Source of the DNA: Pseudoscleropodium purum
Lineage: Eukaryota > Streptophyta > Bryopsida > Hypnales > Brachytheciaceae
Direction: 5' to 3'
Assembly: GCA_963969395.1 (NCBI GenBank)
Contig: OZ017796.1
Location: 9,178,501 to 9,242,500, forward strand
Length of the DNA stretch: 64,000 nt
Shown: piece by piece, positions 24,131 through 35,209 of the stretch
Numbering within the stretch: position 1 is the first letter of the stretch
Layout of the letters: each line of letters starts with the position of its first letter
Translations under genes and position numbers: made by a program
Notes under the pieces: model-generated
The model's database searches: none
Seen by the model: the letters and a program-made list of their open reading frames with translations, nothing else
What the model was told of the DNA's origin: nothing

Positions 24131-25269
24131 CTTTTCTATTGTTTTGCCTTGCTTTTTTTTATGTTGTTTTTGACTTGCACTAATAGAAAATGTTGGGTCG
24201 TGTAGATGTTTGGAACACATTACTATGGATTCTACTACAAGAGCGAGCCGGTTGGATATATGAGAATTTCTTATTTAGGAAAGGAAATGGACAAGAATGA
24301 CTATAAGTTCTCGAACTCCTCGTATTTGCTGACGTACATGCCTCCGGCTCCACAAGGACTTGCAAGTCAGCTTTTGATACCTACGTCGTCGCTAGCTCCG
24401 CCATTGCCTCCTCTAAATTTGGAGTTGTATGTTCCCCTTCCTAGGCCGACAAATCAAGGGCAAGTGGTGGTGGATCCTCAAGTTTCCACCGATCCAAGGT
24501 TGGGCGGATTGGATGAGTATTGGACCAACACATTCCAGGTCCTCACATAGATGCAAATTCCAGCTTTGTCTCTAGACATAGAAACTGAAGACTAGGGGGA
24601 GGATATTGAAACAAATGAGGAATGACATTGTCACGTACACACTCTAGGTCAGCCAAGTCCGATGGGTGGGCTTTTAGAGGTACCTTCTAATATTGATGGA
24701 GGAGGAGCAGATGATGTGCTTATAGAAGAGAATATACAATCTACCACACCCAAGAAGAAGGAGGTGGCCCCGGAGGATCTCATCGTTCTTAGTGATGATG
24801 ACCTGCTTGACCATCTACACTCTTCCAATGACAACAAAGAGCCTAGGAAGTCTCTCGCCTTGTACGAAAAGAAGCCCACCATCCTTTTGTTGAGGAAGGT
24901 GAAGGTCAAGGGTGATTGGTGGATAGTCGAGAACAACAAGCAAAACAAGAGGATTGCCCGCGAGAAAGCTCAATAGGAGGAGCGCAACAAACATGACTAG
25001 AAAATCACAAAAACTCACGCAAGAAAGGATAGGGAGGTGGCGGAAGCCAATGTGAAATTAACGAAGCAATAGAAAGAAGCAAATGCTAAACTTGCAAAGC
25101 AGCAGCAAGAGTCAGACGAGAAGATATTGAGGTTGCAACTTCAGATGGACAAGCTAAAAGAATTCATATTGTCTCAACGAAGCCAATTGGAAAGCCAGCT
25201 CCCTACATAGGGTCTTCCTCCCCTACGACAACCAACCGCTTCCAAGCCTCGGGGAGGTCACTCCTATTG

Positions 25270-26343
25270 AGATTTAAGGGTCCACGTGCGACCGGAGGGT
25301 ATTTTAACTAGGGCTATTATGTGGATTATAGTTTTTTTTTGGATCCCTTCAAGTACCTAAATTTCTACGCGAAGGCATTTTATACATGGTTTGAGTACTT
25401 AGAATTACTATTCATTTACAAAATACCACACCGTATTTTATTTATACTTAGTATATTTTGTCCAAAAAAGTGTAGTCTTCATTTCTACTAACATAGAAAT
25501 CAACAAGTTCACAACAAGAACACAAAAACCGGCGCTATTACAATATATGTGCAAAAGAAGGGTTCAGTTTGGCTTCCATAGCCAAACAATCTATGTCCCT
25601 ATAGAGACAGAGGTAAACACTGAAGCTAAACACATGCCTAAACTCCTCGCAGCAGCATGAATTCGGAGGAGTTTCTACATCCCCCATAATTCCTCGCAGT
25701 AGGATTTGTGAGATGAGGAGTTCACGAGGGAGATCCAGTAATTGAAGCCATCACCTATCCCCCACAAATCACCCACCAAGGAGATGCATGTTCAATCCCC
25801 AACAAATTCAGCAAGCAATAGAAACCAGCAAGCTTCACAAACCAGTACAAAACAGCCAACAAAACACAAGGAACCAGCAAGACAACGAATAGACAGTCAA
25901 TGAACAAAGTAAATGCGAATTAGCATAGATAAACTCACCTTGGTCTCGAAATGCGTTGGACGATATGAGTCGAGGAAGACACTGGAAGTGAGCGCCGACA
26001 GATCTCCTTGCCCGCGCGATCGCCTAAACCCTGCCACAAGTTCAAACAGAACAAGCGCTTTCAGTCTCGACATCAAAGGAGCGGTTTTTGATCGACCAAC
26101 AATCATCAATGCAAATCAGTCAAAGGAAAATGCGAATGTGATTAACCCCGCAAAGGAAAGCACAAGGCGAGGAGTGAATACAAACCGGGAAAACCTTGCG
26201 CAGCACGAATACACAGCGCGCAAACACGATGACGACCTGCTCCAAAGGAATGACCAGCTTCCAAGCATACTGTACCTGCAAGGTGAACCAGCAGCCCTAG
26301 CTTGTTGCAACATTCCTAAACGACTCGGTTCTATGTTATGTGT
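25270..26343. other. Non-coding spacer
   Basis: I see no supported gene. The 3' half (25900-26340) has a higher GC content and could belong to the 3' end of the minus-strand transposase-like gene, but no domain is visible. Confidence 0.3.
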
Positions 26344-26351
26344 GTTTGGAT

Positions 26352-26622
26352 CAGGGTTGATGAATTTCAACGTCTGCCCCAAAATAGCGTCCGTTTTCCG
26401 GACGTCCGGACGCTAGTGGACGCAGCGTCCCGACCGTCGTCGGAAAGCGGACGGACGGGGCGGACGCCCAGATCGTGCAGACCAGATCAGTCCGCTCGTC
26501 GATCGGACGGCCGTAATCGGGCGGACGGACAGGCGGACAGGCGGACGCTGCGTCCGCTAGGATGCGAATGTTAGCGGACGTTGCGGACACAGCGTCCGCG
26601 TCTGGACGTCCTGTCAACCTTG
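26352..26622. mobile_element. hAT-type MITE (271 bp) with perfect 8-bp TSD
   Basis: It begins CAGGGTTGA and ends TCAACCTTG. GTTTGGAT is present on both sides (26344-26351 and 26623-26630), a perfect 8-bp duplication. An inner palindrome TCCGGACGTCCGGA and many CGGACG/CGTCCG units fill the GC-rich body. Its two ends match the two different ends of the 11.5-kb element at 34735-46258, so it is very likely an internally deleted derivative mobilised by the same transposase. A minus-strand frame of the adjacent gene reads through it, giving a false C-terminus. Confidence 0.9.
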
Positions 26623-26639
26623 GTTTGGATGCAAATTCG

Positions 26640-29600
26640 GTAAAAGACCTTGCGTCCTCAATGTCAAGGCTATATAAGTTTGTACTAGCTGAATAATTTA
26701 AATTCACAGTAGAAATGATACAGTCAGCATCTATCCAAATGGCATCAGCAGCATCGTACTTGAATTTTAGACTAGAGTTGGTTGTTTTAGAGTACCAATT
26801 TAACAAAACCTGACAAGAGGGGGTAGTGTTGGCTTTGTTAGAAGATCTAACTGTCCTGTTCTGCAAATCAATCGGTTGCCTAGAATTTCCCCACTTGTTG
26901 CCATATTTTCGTTTGATTTTTTGGACGCAGCCAAGCCACCATGTTCCTTCATCCACACTAGTTAGAACACTACATGGGTTTTTACCTTTGGATAGTCTAG
27001 TTTTGTACCTTCTGGTTGCTGCGGCTTTCACTGTAGAAGATATCCTAGTCATGGAGCGTTGAACAAAATAAACCCCACAATCTGAACCTACACCAAGCAG
27101 ACAAGTACTACTACATTGTGTGGCTGAAACATAGTCCTCACTGTTATTGAAATAGATGGAGTTTCTCACACGGGTTAGGTGGTCCTTTGACAAAAAAGGA
27201 TTTCCATTGAGCTGTGAAACCAAGGTGGATTTATAAATATTACAACCTCCAAATGTAACCACAGGCACTACTTTCTGAAGAGGTGGAACAATATTTACCT
27301 CACCCCCCCCCAGAATTCAACATGTCGGCTAGGCAGTGTCTTGCCTCAGACTCAGCAACGGTCAATGGGTCGAGGCCGTCATCGAATTCTCCCTCCTCAA
27401 GGACAGTGCCATCATCAGCTTGGCACTCACCGCTTTCTTGGTCTGCTGAGTGCTCATCCGCTTCGTGGGCAAGCACCTCGGCGTCACCATCTTCACCGGC
27501 TACAGGATTACGTGTAGGTACATGGGCGAAGTTCTTGAAATCTGCCTTCTCAACAACCCACGGCGTTAGAAACCAATCTTTTTTTTTGCTACATTAGATG
27601 GGGCCATGTTCAAGATGCGGATGACTGTTTGTACTTCCTTCAAGCCCTCTTTCAACGCTGAAATCACATCAACATCTGTGGAGACTTCGGAGTAATCAAC
27701 CAAATCACATCTTGACTCCCCTTCCTGCAAAGGGTGCAGACTCTCCCACACGTTCTTCATCTTGTTGTGCACTCGCCAAATGCTAGTCCATTCTGCCCAT
27801 ACTCAAGACCCGACAGATGATTCAATGTATTAGCAATGTTGACAAGCTCATTGAAGTCATACGCACGTTCAAGACCAACCATCCCTCCTATCTTTGAGAA
27901 GAAAATCTCACAGCTATCACTGCCTGTCAAATGCAATGGAACAGCAAGACCGGAATATTTTGTTCTAAAGTGCACAATCAGCAAGACAATGAAGTGGCAA
28001 CTCATCTGAATATCAAAGAAACACTGCTGACTAACAAAACAATCAGCTGCTGTGATATTCCAAGTGTTTCCAAAGACAGAGTGATCGCCATGAGTTAGCC
28101 AGAGCTTCCAAATTCTGAAAAAAAATGAAACCTTCGCCGCCAACACGATCTGGTCTCGCAAGCCAAGCTTGGGACTAGAGAAGATATCAATATAACTAGC
28201 ACACATTTGCAAGTACATCTCGGTGCCCAAAGTGCGTTCTTGATGCACATCCTTCGCCTCTTGTAACATCTTCAGGCAATTTCGAGTCTTGGCTGCACAT
28301 AACCTCTGCGTAGATGCCTAGTTTTGTCGGTCAGTCCGCTTCACATCTTCCAATTTCAAGCCATGGTCATCAGCAGCAGCAAACTTCTGGTATACAAGCC
28401 CTATGTGTTCCAAAATACAAAGATCACCACCCAATTGCATGACACGAACAGGAGAGTCTAGGGGGTTGATTAATTTCTTCCCGTTGTGTATGTAGTCCTA
28501 GTTGTGAAGCCCTCTTGCATTACCGTTGTCATCAAGTGATGCAGAAAATAATCAGCCCTCCCACTGTACCTGTAAACGACTTCCCTCATCTGATTTGTAG
28601 TCTTTCAGCATGAGTTGACGCCGTCTACTATCTCCATCACTAGCATGACCAATAATCGGCCCAATGATGTCCTTGCACTCAGCAGACTCCCACACAACAT
28701 CGATTGAATTCCACTGAGCCCGGATCCACTCTGCGTTGAATTTGCCACAAGTGCAGGAAACCACCAAAACTAGGCGAGGTAACTTCTCATGCATCGGATT
28801 GACTACCACAATCCTGGCAAAGCCCCCCATTTGGTTAGATCGAAATGCATCAACAATAGCATTGTATCCCTCCTCACCAGAGCCAACAACTGGTCTGAAG
28901 TTCGACTTGCAAACATGATCTTCTTTTGTCCCACAAAAGCCTAGTAGTACATCAAACCGTGAGTCCCACATCACTCTAGCTTTCACCTTAGTTTCATCCT
29001 TAGCAAGGATGACTGGAAGTCTGGAACGGGACCCGAAATTCCATGAGCCTCCTTGGCAGACCTATAGATTTTCGCAACCTTTACAAAAATCTGATGTTGA
29101 ATACCAGGAACAAACTGGACACCCTTCTTATTCTCACGTTTAGTTGTGCAAAACGAAGGACCAGCATAGTTAAGGCTGAACAAGTCACACATTTGGCGCC
29201 CACCATAGATTTTCATGGCTTGACAGAACGACTTAGAATTGGCAGAAAATCTAAATCCCTTTTTGTTACGATTCAAATTACTTGCAACATCTTTCATGAA
29301 GTCCTACAAGGTCGGTTTTCCTCCAAACGACCCTGTTCGATGAGCAACAATTATATTATTACAGAATTTTAGCAGATCACCGCCAGTGCAAGCTGACTTC
29401 GCACTTTCCTTCAAGGTCGGCCTTTTCACTTTCAATTGCACCATTTTAGCCTTGGTAGCAACCAAATGCAACCTCTGAAGCTTTAATTCCTTTCTGATGA
29501 CCCTACTATGAGAAGCAAGCTCAACAGTACCAAGATACGACAACCTCCTACCATCACATGTCTCCTGCAATCCCCTCTTTTCTATACTCTTCTCTTCCCT

Positions 29601-30036
29601 GACAACTCATTTTCTAAAATCATCTTGAACAGTTATGGAAGCACACAGGGAACAAGTAAAATTCTCAAAGGGTTCCTCCGTCACACTAAACCTCCTACAA
29701 TCAGCATGTCTGAACGTCCTTGAGATTATGGAAACTGACCCATATGCAGATACAACAGCATGAACATGAGGTTCTAGATACCAGCAACCGCCTGGATGCG
29801 GGTCATTAACCAAAGATTTAATGGGGTAAACATTCTGCCCGTACGTACAATTCTCTTTCCAATAACCCCAACACATAAGAGCCTTAAAAAATGACTCATC
29901 AAGGTTTGGAGATTCACTTACATGCCCTTCGGAGTCAGAATGTCTGAACCAAAAGTGTAGTGAGGGTTGGCTAACACCACTTAAAACTGACCGAGTTGGT
30001 CTACCTCTCTTCCCAGAAATGAGGGCCGATTTGGCC
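26640..30036 (-). pseudogene. Decayed transposase-like gene with AT-hook and DGDSRRR motif
   Basis: On the minus strand from 30036 the frame opens with GKRGRPTRS, an AT-hook-like motif. It continues to a Cys-rich motif (FRHADCRRF...FTCSLC), to FCNNIIVAHRTGSFGGKP and to AMKIYGGRQMCDLFSLNYAG. Next come VILAKDETKVKARVMWDSR and GHASDGDSRRRQLML (near 28620), then LTGSDSCEIFFSKIGG (near 27900), and finally a tail with TWWLGCV resembling the SH3/BAH-like piece at 9.3 kb. Frameshifts (for example near 29010) and stops break it. The pattern recalls large RNase H-fold transposase-like proteins of seed-free plants. Its 5' end is cut at 30036/30037 by a hAT-type terminus, and its 3' end by the 271-bp MITE. 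Confidence 0.6.
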
Positions 30037-32041
30037 CAAGGTTGACACGATGTCCGGACGCGGACGTTGTGTCTGCAGCGTCCGTCCGCCCTGCCCGTCC
30101 GCCTAGTCCGCCCCGTCCGCCCAGACGGCCCTATTTCCCCCGACCGCCCTACCCAAACTGCCCCACGGTCACTCCCTTAATCTTTAAACAATTAAATGTT
30201 AAATGAAGTGTAATGGTTCGCGATTTGTTATTAAAACAATGTCTCTTATAAGTTGAAAGATTATAAAGTTTGACTATGAGTCTATGATAATCTTGAAACT
30301 ATGAAAAAATTCCAATTCATTTTCAAAAGGCAAACTAAAAAAATTTGTGACTTCAAATATATATATATATATACTATTTAAAAAATCAAGATCAACACAA
30401 ATACAAACATAATCAATATGGGCAAAATGTATTCAATTTAATGTAGAATACCATACATTGTGCACATTTGGCTAATTGCACATATAATTTTTTTCATTCC
30501 AACTCTATATTTCTAAACTAATTTTTAATGCCTATATAACTTATTCAACTACTACTTCTGCACTACCAATCTAATATAAATGGCGAAAATGTTCATTTGG
30601 CATTGACCAACAATATGTATTAGAAAATCGCGTAATCACATGGGCCAAACTAGTATTTTCATCATTAGTCTTCGAAGAAATGCACTTCAAGTAAGCATAA
30701 AACACTTTTGCAAAGTCATGAAAGGCAAATTGTGTCGCACTAGGTGTTTTAAGTAGCATGTTGAAATACGCCTCTGACATGTTGTTTCCATTCATCCGCC
30801 GAGCAATTTTTCGAATGGCATACTCTTCCGACTTACGTGAATACATCGGAATGACTTCTTGTCGCAGCACAGGGTAGGTCAATTCCCCATTATACTCACA
30901 AAAATCGCTCTAGAGTATAACTAAGTGACTCTAAAGATCAAACCCACGAGATCCTGTGAAGTATCTAGCTCTATTAAGCAGTTAAGCTAAGTCAGTATCC
31001 CAATCTTACTTTCCGGTCCTAGATCTAGAACCAGAAATACCACCACACCAGATAACTATAGACCGGATTTCCCCTTCTTCCAGTCCTACTAACTATCCGG
31101 TCCATACAAATACCCAAATCCCAGGATCTCACATCTTCCGATCCTAGAAATCCGTCTTGACCAATCCGGTTGGGATGGTCATCCTGTATCCGTAGTCCTA
31201 TCCGGTTTAGTTTTGCCTCTGTTTCACCATCAGAGGGGTCGCCGCTTACATTTGAGAGTGGTAGGCCCACCACTCCTTCCGTGACTTATAGTGGCTGAAG
31301 ACCCACTGTCCTACTTCCTAAACTCCTAAGCTAATCCGGATCCGGTTTGGTCCTTCACAACAACCCAAATAGCAATCCGGGTTGTAGGTCACACAAAGAC
31401 CCTACACTCGACCCTCTCGTACTACAACGACCTTGATGCTACTTCCGATCCGTGCGAAGACAGGTGGTTACAAGTGCACCCGTCCGTTCCAACATCAACT
31501 AAAGTTCTTCCGTTACCCATACGGGTGGTGAGACCTCTCAGGAGATCGGACACTCGACCGGATTTTCCACCCGGGAGTTCTAGCGCAGCTAAGGAATCCC
31601 TCCCTACCTGCCTAGCCTAACAACGGCTTTCTCACCCGGAATCTCAAACTCTAGACGTGCTGAGGAACTAAGTTCACTCCCAACTCTTCGATACCTACTC
31701 ACATGCACCTTGGATCGGAAAAGAAACACCAAGGGGAGAAATCACTCGCAAACCGGCTCGTACTATCCTAACTCCACATCATACAATCCTGTCGCGCTGG
31801 AGAGAGACACACAATGAGGAGAAGAGAAAGGTACAAGAAGTTTGCAAAATGAAAAACTCCCAGTTCCCATCTCAGGAACCGATTTATATACAAAGGGTAA
31901 AAACCCTAAAAGCACAAAAAGGAGCGGAAAACCCGTGGGGGTCCGCCGCCATCCTAATTTAACTTCCGGTCTCACCTAATACTGTTGAGCCGGATCCGGA
32001 TCCGGATCCGCTCCTACTCTTAACTGAAATCAAAATCCTAT

Positions 32042-33706
32042 CTACTCTACAACTCTAGATCCTATTGTCGGGCTTCCGACCTCCGGAACCAGTTCCTCGA
32101 AGACTTCACTCAAGTTCCGGATCCGTTCTCCCTCCGCAGGGTTAGATCCGGGTGAAGACTCCAGGTCGATTGTGATATCCAGTCTCCTGCCCGGAGTCCC
32201 AGTCCGTGCAGACTTCTTGGACTCAAGAGTCAAATCCTTCCTATCCTTCTGAATGGTCGCGTCCGGAAAGATATCCGGTAGCGAGATGTCCGAAAGATGT
32301 ATGCCCTTGGAGCACGTTGCTCCAGTCAGCTTCCGGCTACTTTCCTCAATCCGGTCCGCAGCCTTCCGCCCCTCCACCATTGCCGTCTCCACCTGCTCAG
32401 CGAAGTCGGCGAGAATCCGGACCATCCGGGAACCGGATAGTTTCTTCTCTTCGTGGATCTTCTCGTCGAAGAGCTTCGCTTTGGCGGCGGCCGTTCCGGT
32501 TTCTCCCAGGGTCGCCTTGATTCGCTCGGCTATCTTCCGAGTTTCCTCCGCCATCTCCCGGGTGGCCGTCACGTCTTCCCGATAGGCAAAAAGAGTTGCC
32601 TTTAGGTTATCCACCTCCTCCTGCAACCGGTGGATCTCTGCTTCCTGTTTCCGGCTCTCTTCCGAATTGGTGATGCACTCCGCCACCTGTTCTGCCAACT
32701 TGCTGTCCGGTGGCGCACCTACCAACTTTCCGATCGCCGCAAGCGTCCTGTGCTTGACCTCCCAATCCGCCCTGATGTTGCAAAGGACGTTGATCAGACC
32801 GTTGAACGGATCTTGCATTTCCGGGTCTTCCCCGGAAACGGTCTTCTCGGCTTCCGGTTTCTCTTCCAAGGCCGGTCTGTCTTGACCGGGAGGCGTCCCG
32901 CGCTTGTGTGGAGGCGTCAACTTCTGTCGCTTGATGGGCGGCATCGGCTCCTCCTCTTCCTCGCTCAACTCCCGTTCTGACCCGGAATCGGATTCGGCCT
33001 CATCATCCGTTTCCAACTCCCCATACTTCAGGAGGACTTCCTGAGTCTTCCACACCTTCTCCTCCGTGTCGGTGAGGACTTGGTGTTCTCGATAGAGGTG
33101 GAAGAGGTAAGGGCACACTGGAGTGGCCCTTTTCTTCCCAACCCTACTAACGAGCTGGGCCACGAGATTGGAAATGATCCGTGCCCAGTCCACTTTCCGG
33201 GTACCACTGAGGGCACCGAAAATGGTGTTGCCGAGGGTGATCGTCACCCTGGTCGGCTTTTCCGGGTGAAGAACCGGAACCAGGAATTGCAGGAGCCGAC
33301 GGTGTCGGTCATCCACGCAATCCTCGACCGCGTATCCGTCCTTCGGGTTGACGGCTCCCTGGAACTTCCCTCGGACAAACTCATCCTTCCGGTTCGCCAT
33401 CCCTAAACCTCCTGCCCGTAAACCGTAAACCCCTCTCCACATTCCCTCGTTCCAGCGGACGGGAGTTCTTCTCACGGTGTTGTCAAACTGGTTGGACAGC
33501 TTTCCGAGGAGCTCCTTGACCATTCTCTCCTCCCTAAAACCCCAGGGTTTTTCTGCAAACCCTAGGCAACCCATGGAGGTGAGATCCTCCATGAATTGAG
33601 ACTTTTCCGGCTCTGTGGAGGGAATAACTGGAATGACTTTCCGGAGTTTCACCTCGCCTCCAGAGGGACTCGCTGGTCTCGACCTACGTAGCGGCGGCAT
33701 TCCCAC
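32042..33706 (-). CDS. Transposon-associated coiled-coil protein (554 residues)
   Basis: This frame is intact. Residues about 110-200 (HPEKPTRVTITLGNTIFGAL, VDWARIISNLVAQLV, CPYLFHLYREHQVL) resemble the helical domain of plant transposon-encoded proteins often annotated as putative plant transposon protein. An acidic stretch (SGSERELSEEEEEPMPP) and long coiled coils (EIHRLQEEVDNLKATLFAY, RKIAERIKATLG) follow. It is homologous to the broken gene at 48472-50451. A TATA box lies about 170 bp upstream. Its biochemical role is unknown; a Gag-like or accessory role is a guess. Confidence 0.65.
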   Translation of the reverse strand: MGMPPLRRSRPASPSGGEVKLRKVIPVIPSTEPEKSQFMEDLTSMGCLGFAEKPWGFREERMVKELLGKLSNQFDNTVRRTPVRWNEGMWRGVYGLRAGGLGMANRKDEFVRGKFQGAVNPKDGYAVEDCVDDRHRRLLQFLVPVLHPEKPTRVTITLGNTIFGALSGTRKVDWARIISNLVAQLVSRVGKKRATPVCPYLFHLYREHQVLTDTEEKVWKTQEVLLKYGELETDDEAESDSGSERELSEEEEEPMPPIKRQKLTPPHKRGTPPGQDRPALEEKPEAEKTVSGEDPEMQDPFNGLINVLCNIRADWEVKHRTLAAIGKLVGAPPDSKLAEQVAECITNSEESRKQEAEIHRLQEEVDNLKATLFAYREDVTATREMAEETRKIAERIKATLGETGTAAAKAKLFDEKIHEEKKLSGSRMVRILADFAEQVETAMVEGRKAADRIEESSRKLTGATCSKGIHLSDISLPDIFPDATIQKDRKDLTLESKKSARTGTPGRRLDITIDLESSPGSNPAEGERIRNLSEVFEELVPEVGSPTIGSRVVE

Positions 33707-33874
33707 TCCAATCTATCTCACTCTCTCCTAGACGCATGTCCCGTTCCTCACGTTCTCTCTCCGATCTCAACCGGAATCAAAACAAACAGAACACAAACGC
33801 ACAAACGCCAAAAACTCAACCGTGCACGCTCAAGGTCGAGTTTCTAAAAGGGTGTGCAACAGTGAAAGCTCCTC

Positions 33875-33883
33875 CTTTTATAG
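33875..33883 (-). promoter_or_regulatory. TATA box for the 554-residue ORF
   Basis: On the minus strand the sequence reads GGACTATAAAAGGAGG, a strong TATA box about 170 bp before the ATG at 33706. Transcription would start about 30 bp downstream, near 33845. Confidence 0.55.
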
Positions 33884-34734
33884 TCCCTGGACCCTTTCCG
33901 GTTTGTCATCATGAATCCGGTTTACCATCATAATCCGGTTCATCATCATAATCCGGTCCTAGACCTAATCCGTGTTGCATTCCATTTCCGTCGTTAGTTA
34001 CTCCTGACCGGATTAGATCCAAGAGGCCCACTACTTCACATTCCGTGCTAATTTTGAGTTTTCCTTCTCCACCTTATCGGATCCGATTCCCTAATGACTA
34101 GTTTCCGTTCCTATTTTGGTGTATACTAAGAAAATCAAAATTTTAAGTTGCGACATTACCCCTTCTGCACTTGCTTTATGCAAATATGCAATACATGGAT
34201 CCACCCACCATCTCCTCTGCAAAGTTTGTGTCATCTCATTTGCTGATGTGAATGTATACAAAGACTTCATTGGCTGAGAAGCTAAGGTGGTCATGCCCCA
34301 ATCACAAACTCCAATATACACACGTGACTCATCCTCTGGAAAATGCAACAAGATGTTGTCCGGAGAAAGATCATTGTGCAAATGTCCAGCAAAATGCACT
34401 GCATACATTATATGCATAAACGCCCATGTCAACTCCGTGCGCTTCTTCCAATATCGCCCTAAACAGTGAGCTTTTACAACCTCCTCTTCGGTTGGATTTG
34501 TATACATCAAATGGATTTGAATGTTGTCTGAAAAGTCTTTATCCATATTCAATATTTGTCGAAGAGTTCCACCATTCCACCAATACGCATAACCTTCACA
34601 CGTCGTTCCGTGCATTGCAGCAAACCGTATCACACCCGCGTGTGGAATTCGAACAGCCATTGATTCGTTTTGATGTTCATACTTTGCAAGATCTGAGCAA
34701 GTTTGGTGGTGAATGGATTTCTTTCAGGGTTGAC

Positions 34735-34920
34735 GAATCTCAACATCTGCCCTAAAATAGCGTCCGTTTTCCGGACGTCCGGACGCACGGACGTTAGCAG
34801 ACACAGCGTCCCTCCCGCTATTGGAAGGCGGATGGGCTGGGCGGCCGGCCGGGGCGGTCGGGCGTACGGACCGGCTGGGGCGAACGGACAGGGCAGCCGG
34901 GGCGGACTTCGCATTGCCAT
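34735..34920. repeat. Subterminal CGGACG repeat array, RING-side end
   Basis: After CAGGGTTGACGAATCTCAAC the sequence has the palindrome TCCGGACGTCCGGA and a G/C-rich tract of GGGCGG, GGACGG and CGGACG units. The same end, in reverse complement, is at 47265-47444. Ac transposase of maize binds short subterminal repeats, so these may be transposase sites; that is inference. Confidence 0.65.
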
Positions 34921-35209
34921 TAGTCATTAGAAAATTTTATATTGTTATGTAATTTGAATGTTACACAATAAAAAATGAATGCATCCAAGTAAAATAAGAT
35001 GTACATATAAAAATATTTTTATACACAAATGAAAATATAGCATCTTTATATATAAATATATATGTATAAACAAAATACATTAAAACATAGTTCCAATATC
35101 ACTATTGAATCCTATACGATCTTCTTAAGATCTAAATCTTTCACATTCTTTTTTGTTTTTAAACAATGAAAGGACCATTGTTTTTAAAAAACAAAATTCT
35201 CCTCAAATC

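Larger units (their letters stand above)
20572..25269 (+). pseudogene. Decayed multi-exon gene of unknown function, TAG-riddled
   Basis: The coding pieces (20572-20837, about 20940-21890, 22680-23854, 24206-25269) keep long open frames apart from single stops. Of 27 in-frame stops counted, 21 are TAG, 3 TAA and 3 TGA. Piece 2 has FMIINGQHNITVLQELHKSG, which recalls the GQH(R/N) core of ParB/sulfiredoxin-fold proteins, followed by WEAFIVWTLD and FYNCTNHLNHNQPT. Piece 4 has a proline-rich part, then DLIVLSDDD, which fits a SUMO-interacting motif, and a coiled-coil tail (KQQQESDEKILRLQLQMDKL). An intron at 23855-24205 has clean sites (AAA|GTATGT and GTGTAG|ATG) and keeps phase 0; another probably spans about 22301-22570. 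A hAT MITE interrupts the gene at 21951. Its function is unknown. The repeat-rich setting suggests a transposon gene. Confidence 0.55.
30860..34155 (-). mobile_element. CCGGAT-rich mobile element, copy 1 (about 3.3 kb)
   Basis: It interrupts the kinase-like gene, which fixes its limits to within a few bases. Its ends read TGTCGCAGCAC on the left and AAGTTGCGACA on the right, a 7-bp inverted repeat TGTCGCA. The interior is dense in CCGGAT/ATCCGG and carries one long minus-strand ORF. I see no long terminal repeats, reverse transcriptase or known transposase, and no clean target duplication. It may be a DNA element or a non-autonomous LTR-derived one. A second copy lies at 47445-50460. Confidence 0.65.
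30037..34734 (-). mobile_element. Partial second copy of the large hAT-type element (kinase end)
   Basis: It starts CAAGGTTGACACGATGTCCGG at 30037, followed by CGTCCG repeats and then sequence that matches 45708-46258 in reverse complement. It holds a kinase-like gene copy on the minus strand, interrupted by the CCGGAT-rich insertion at 30860-34155. It is cut at 34734 by the opposite type of hAT end. The rest of this copy may be the fragment 46805-47444. Confidence 0.65.
30571..34734 (-). pseudogene. Disrupted kinase-like gene (copy of 44214-45707)
   Basis: Two pieces correspond to the intact gene at 44214. Positions 34156-34734 encode AVRIPHAGVIRFAA through HNDLSPDNILLHF and GVCDWGMTTLASQP. 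Positions 30571-30859 encode RKSEEYAIRKIARRMNGNN to the C-terminus FRHLY. Between them lies a 3.3-kb insertion. The N-terminal half, including the ATP-binding lobe, is missing because a hAT-type end begins at 34735, inside the codons after the glycine-rich loop. Not functional as arranged. Confidence 0.85.

Noticed and set aside
20572..25269. Genetic code with UAG read as glutamine
   Set aside because: Three in-frame TGA codons and retained CAG codons fit ordinary C-to-T decay better; the idea is kept only as a test in the findings.
30860..34155. Reading the CCGGAT-rich element as an LTR retrotransposon because it has TG...CA ends
   Set aside because: No direct terminal repeats, no primer-binding site and no polymerase; only a 7-bp inverted repeat is seen.
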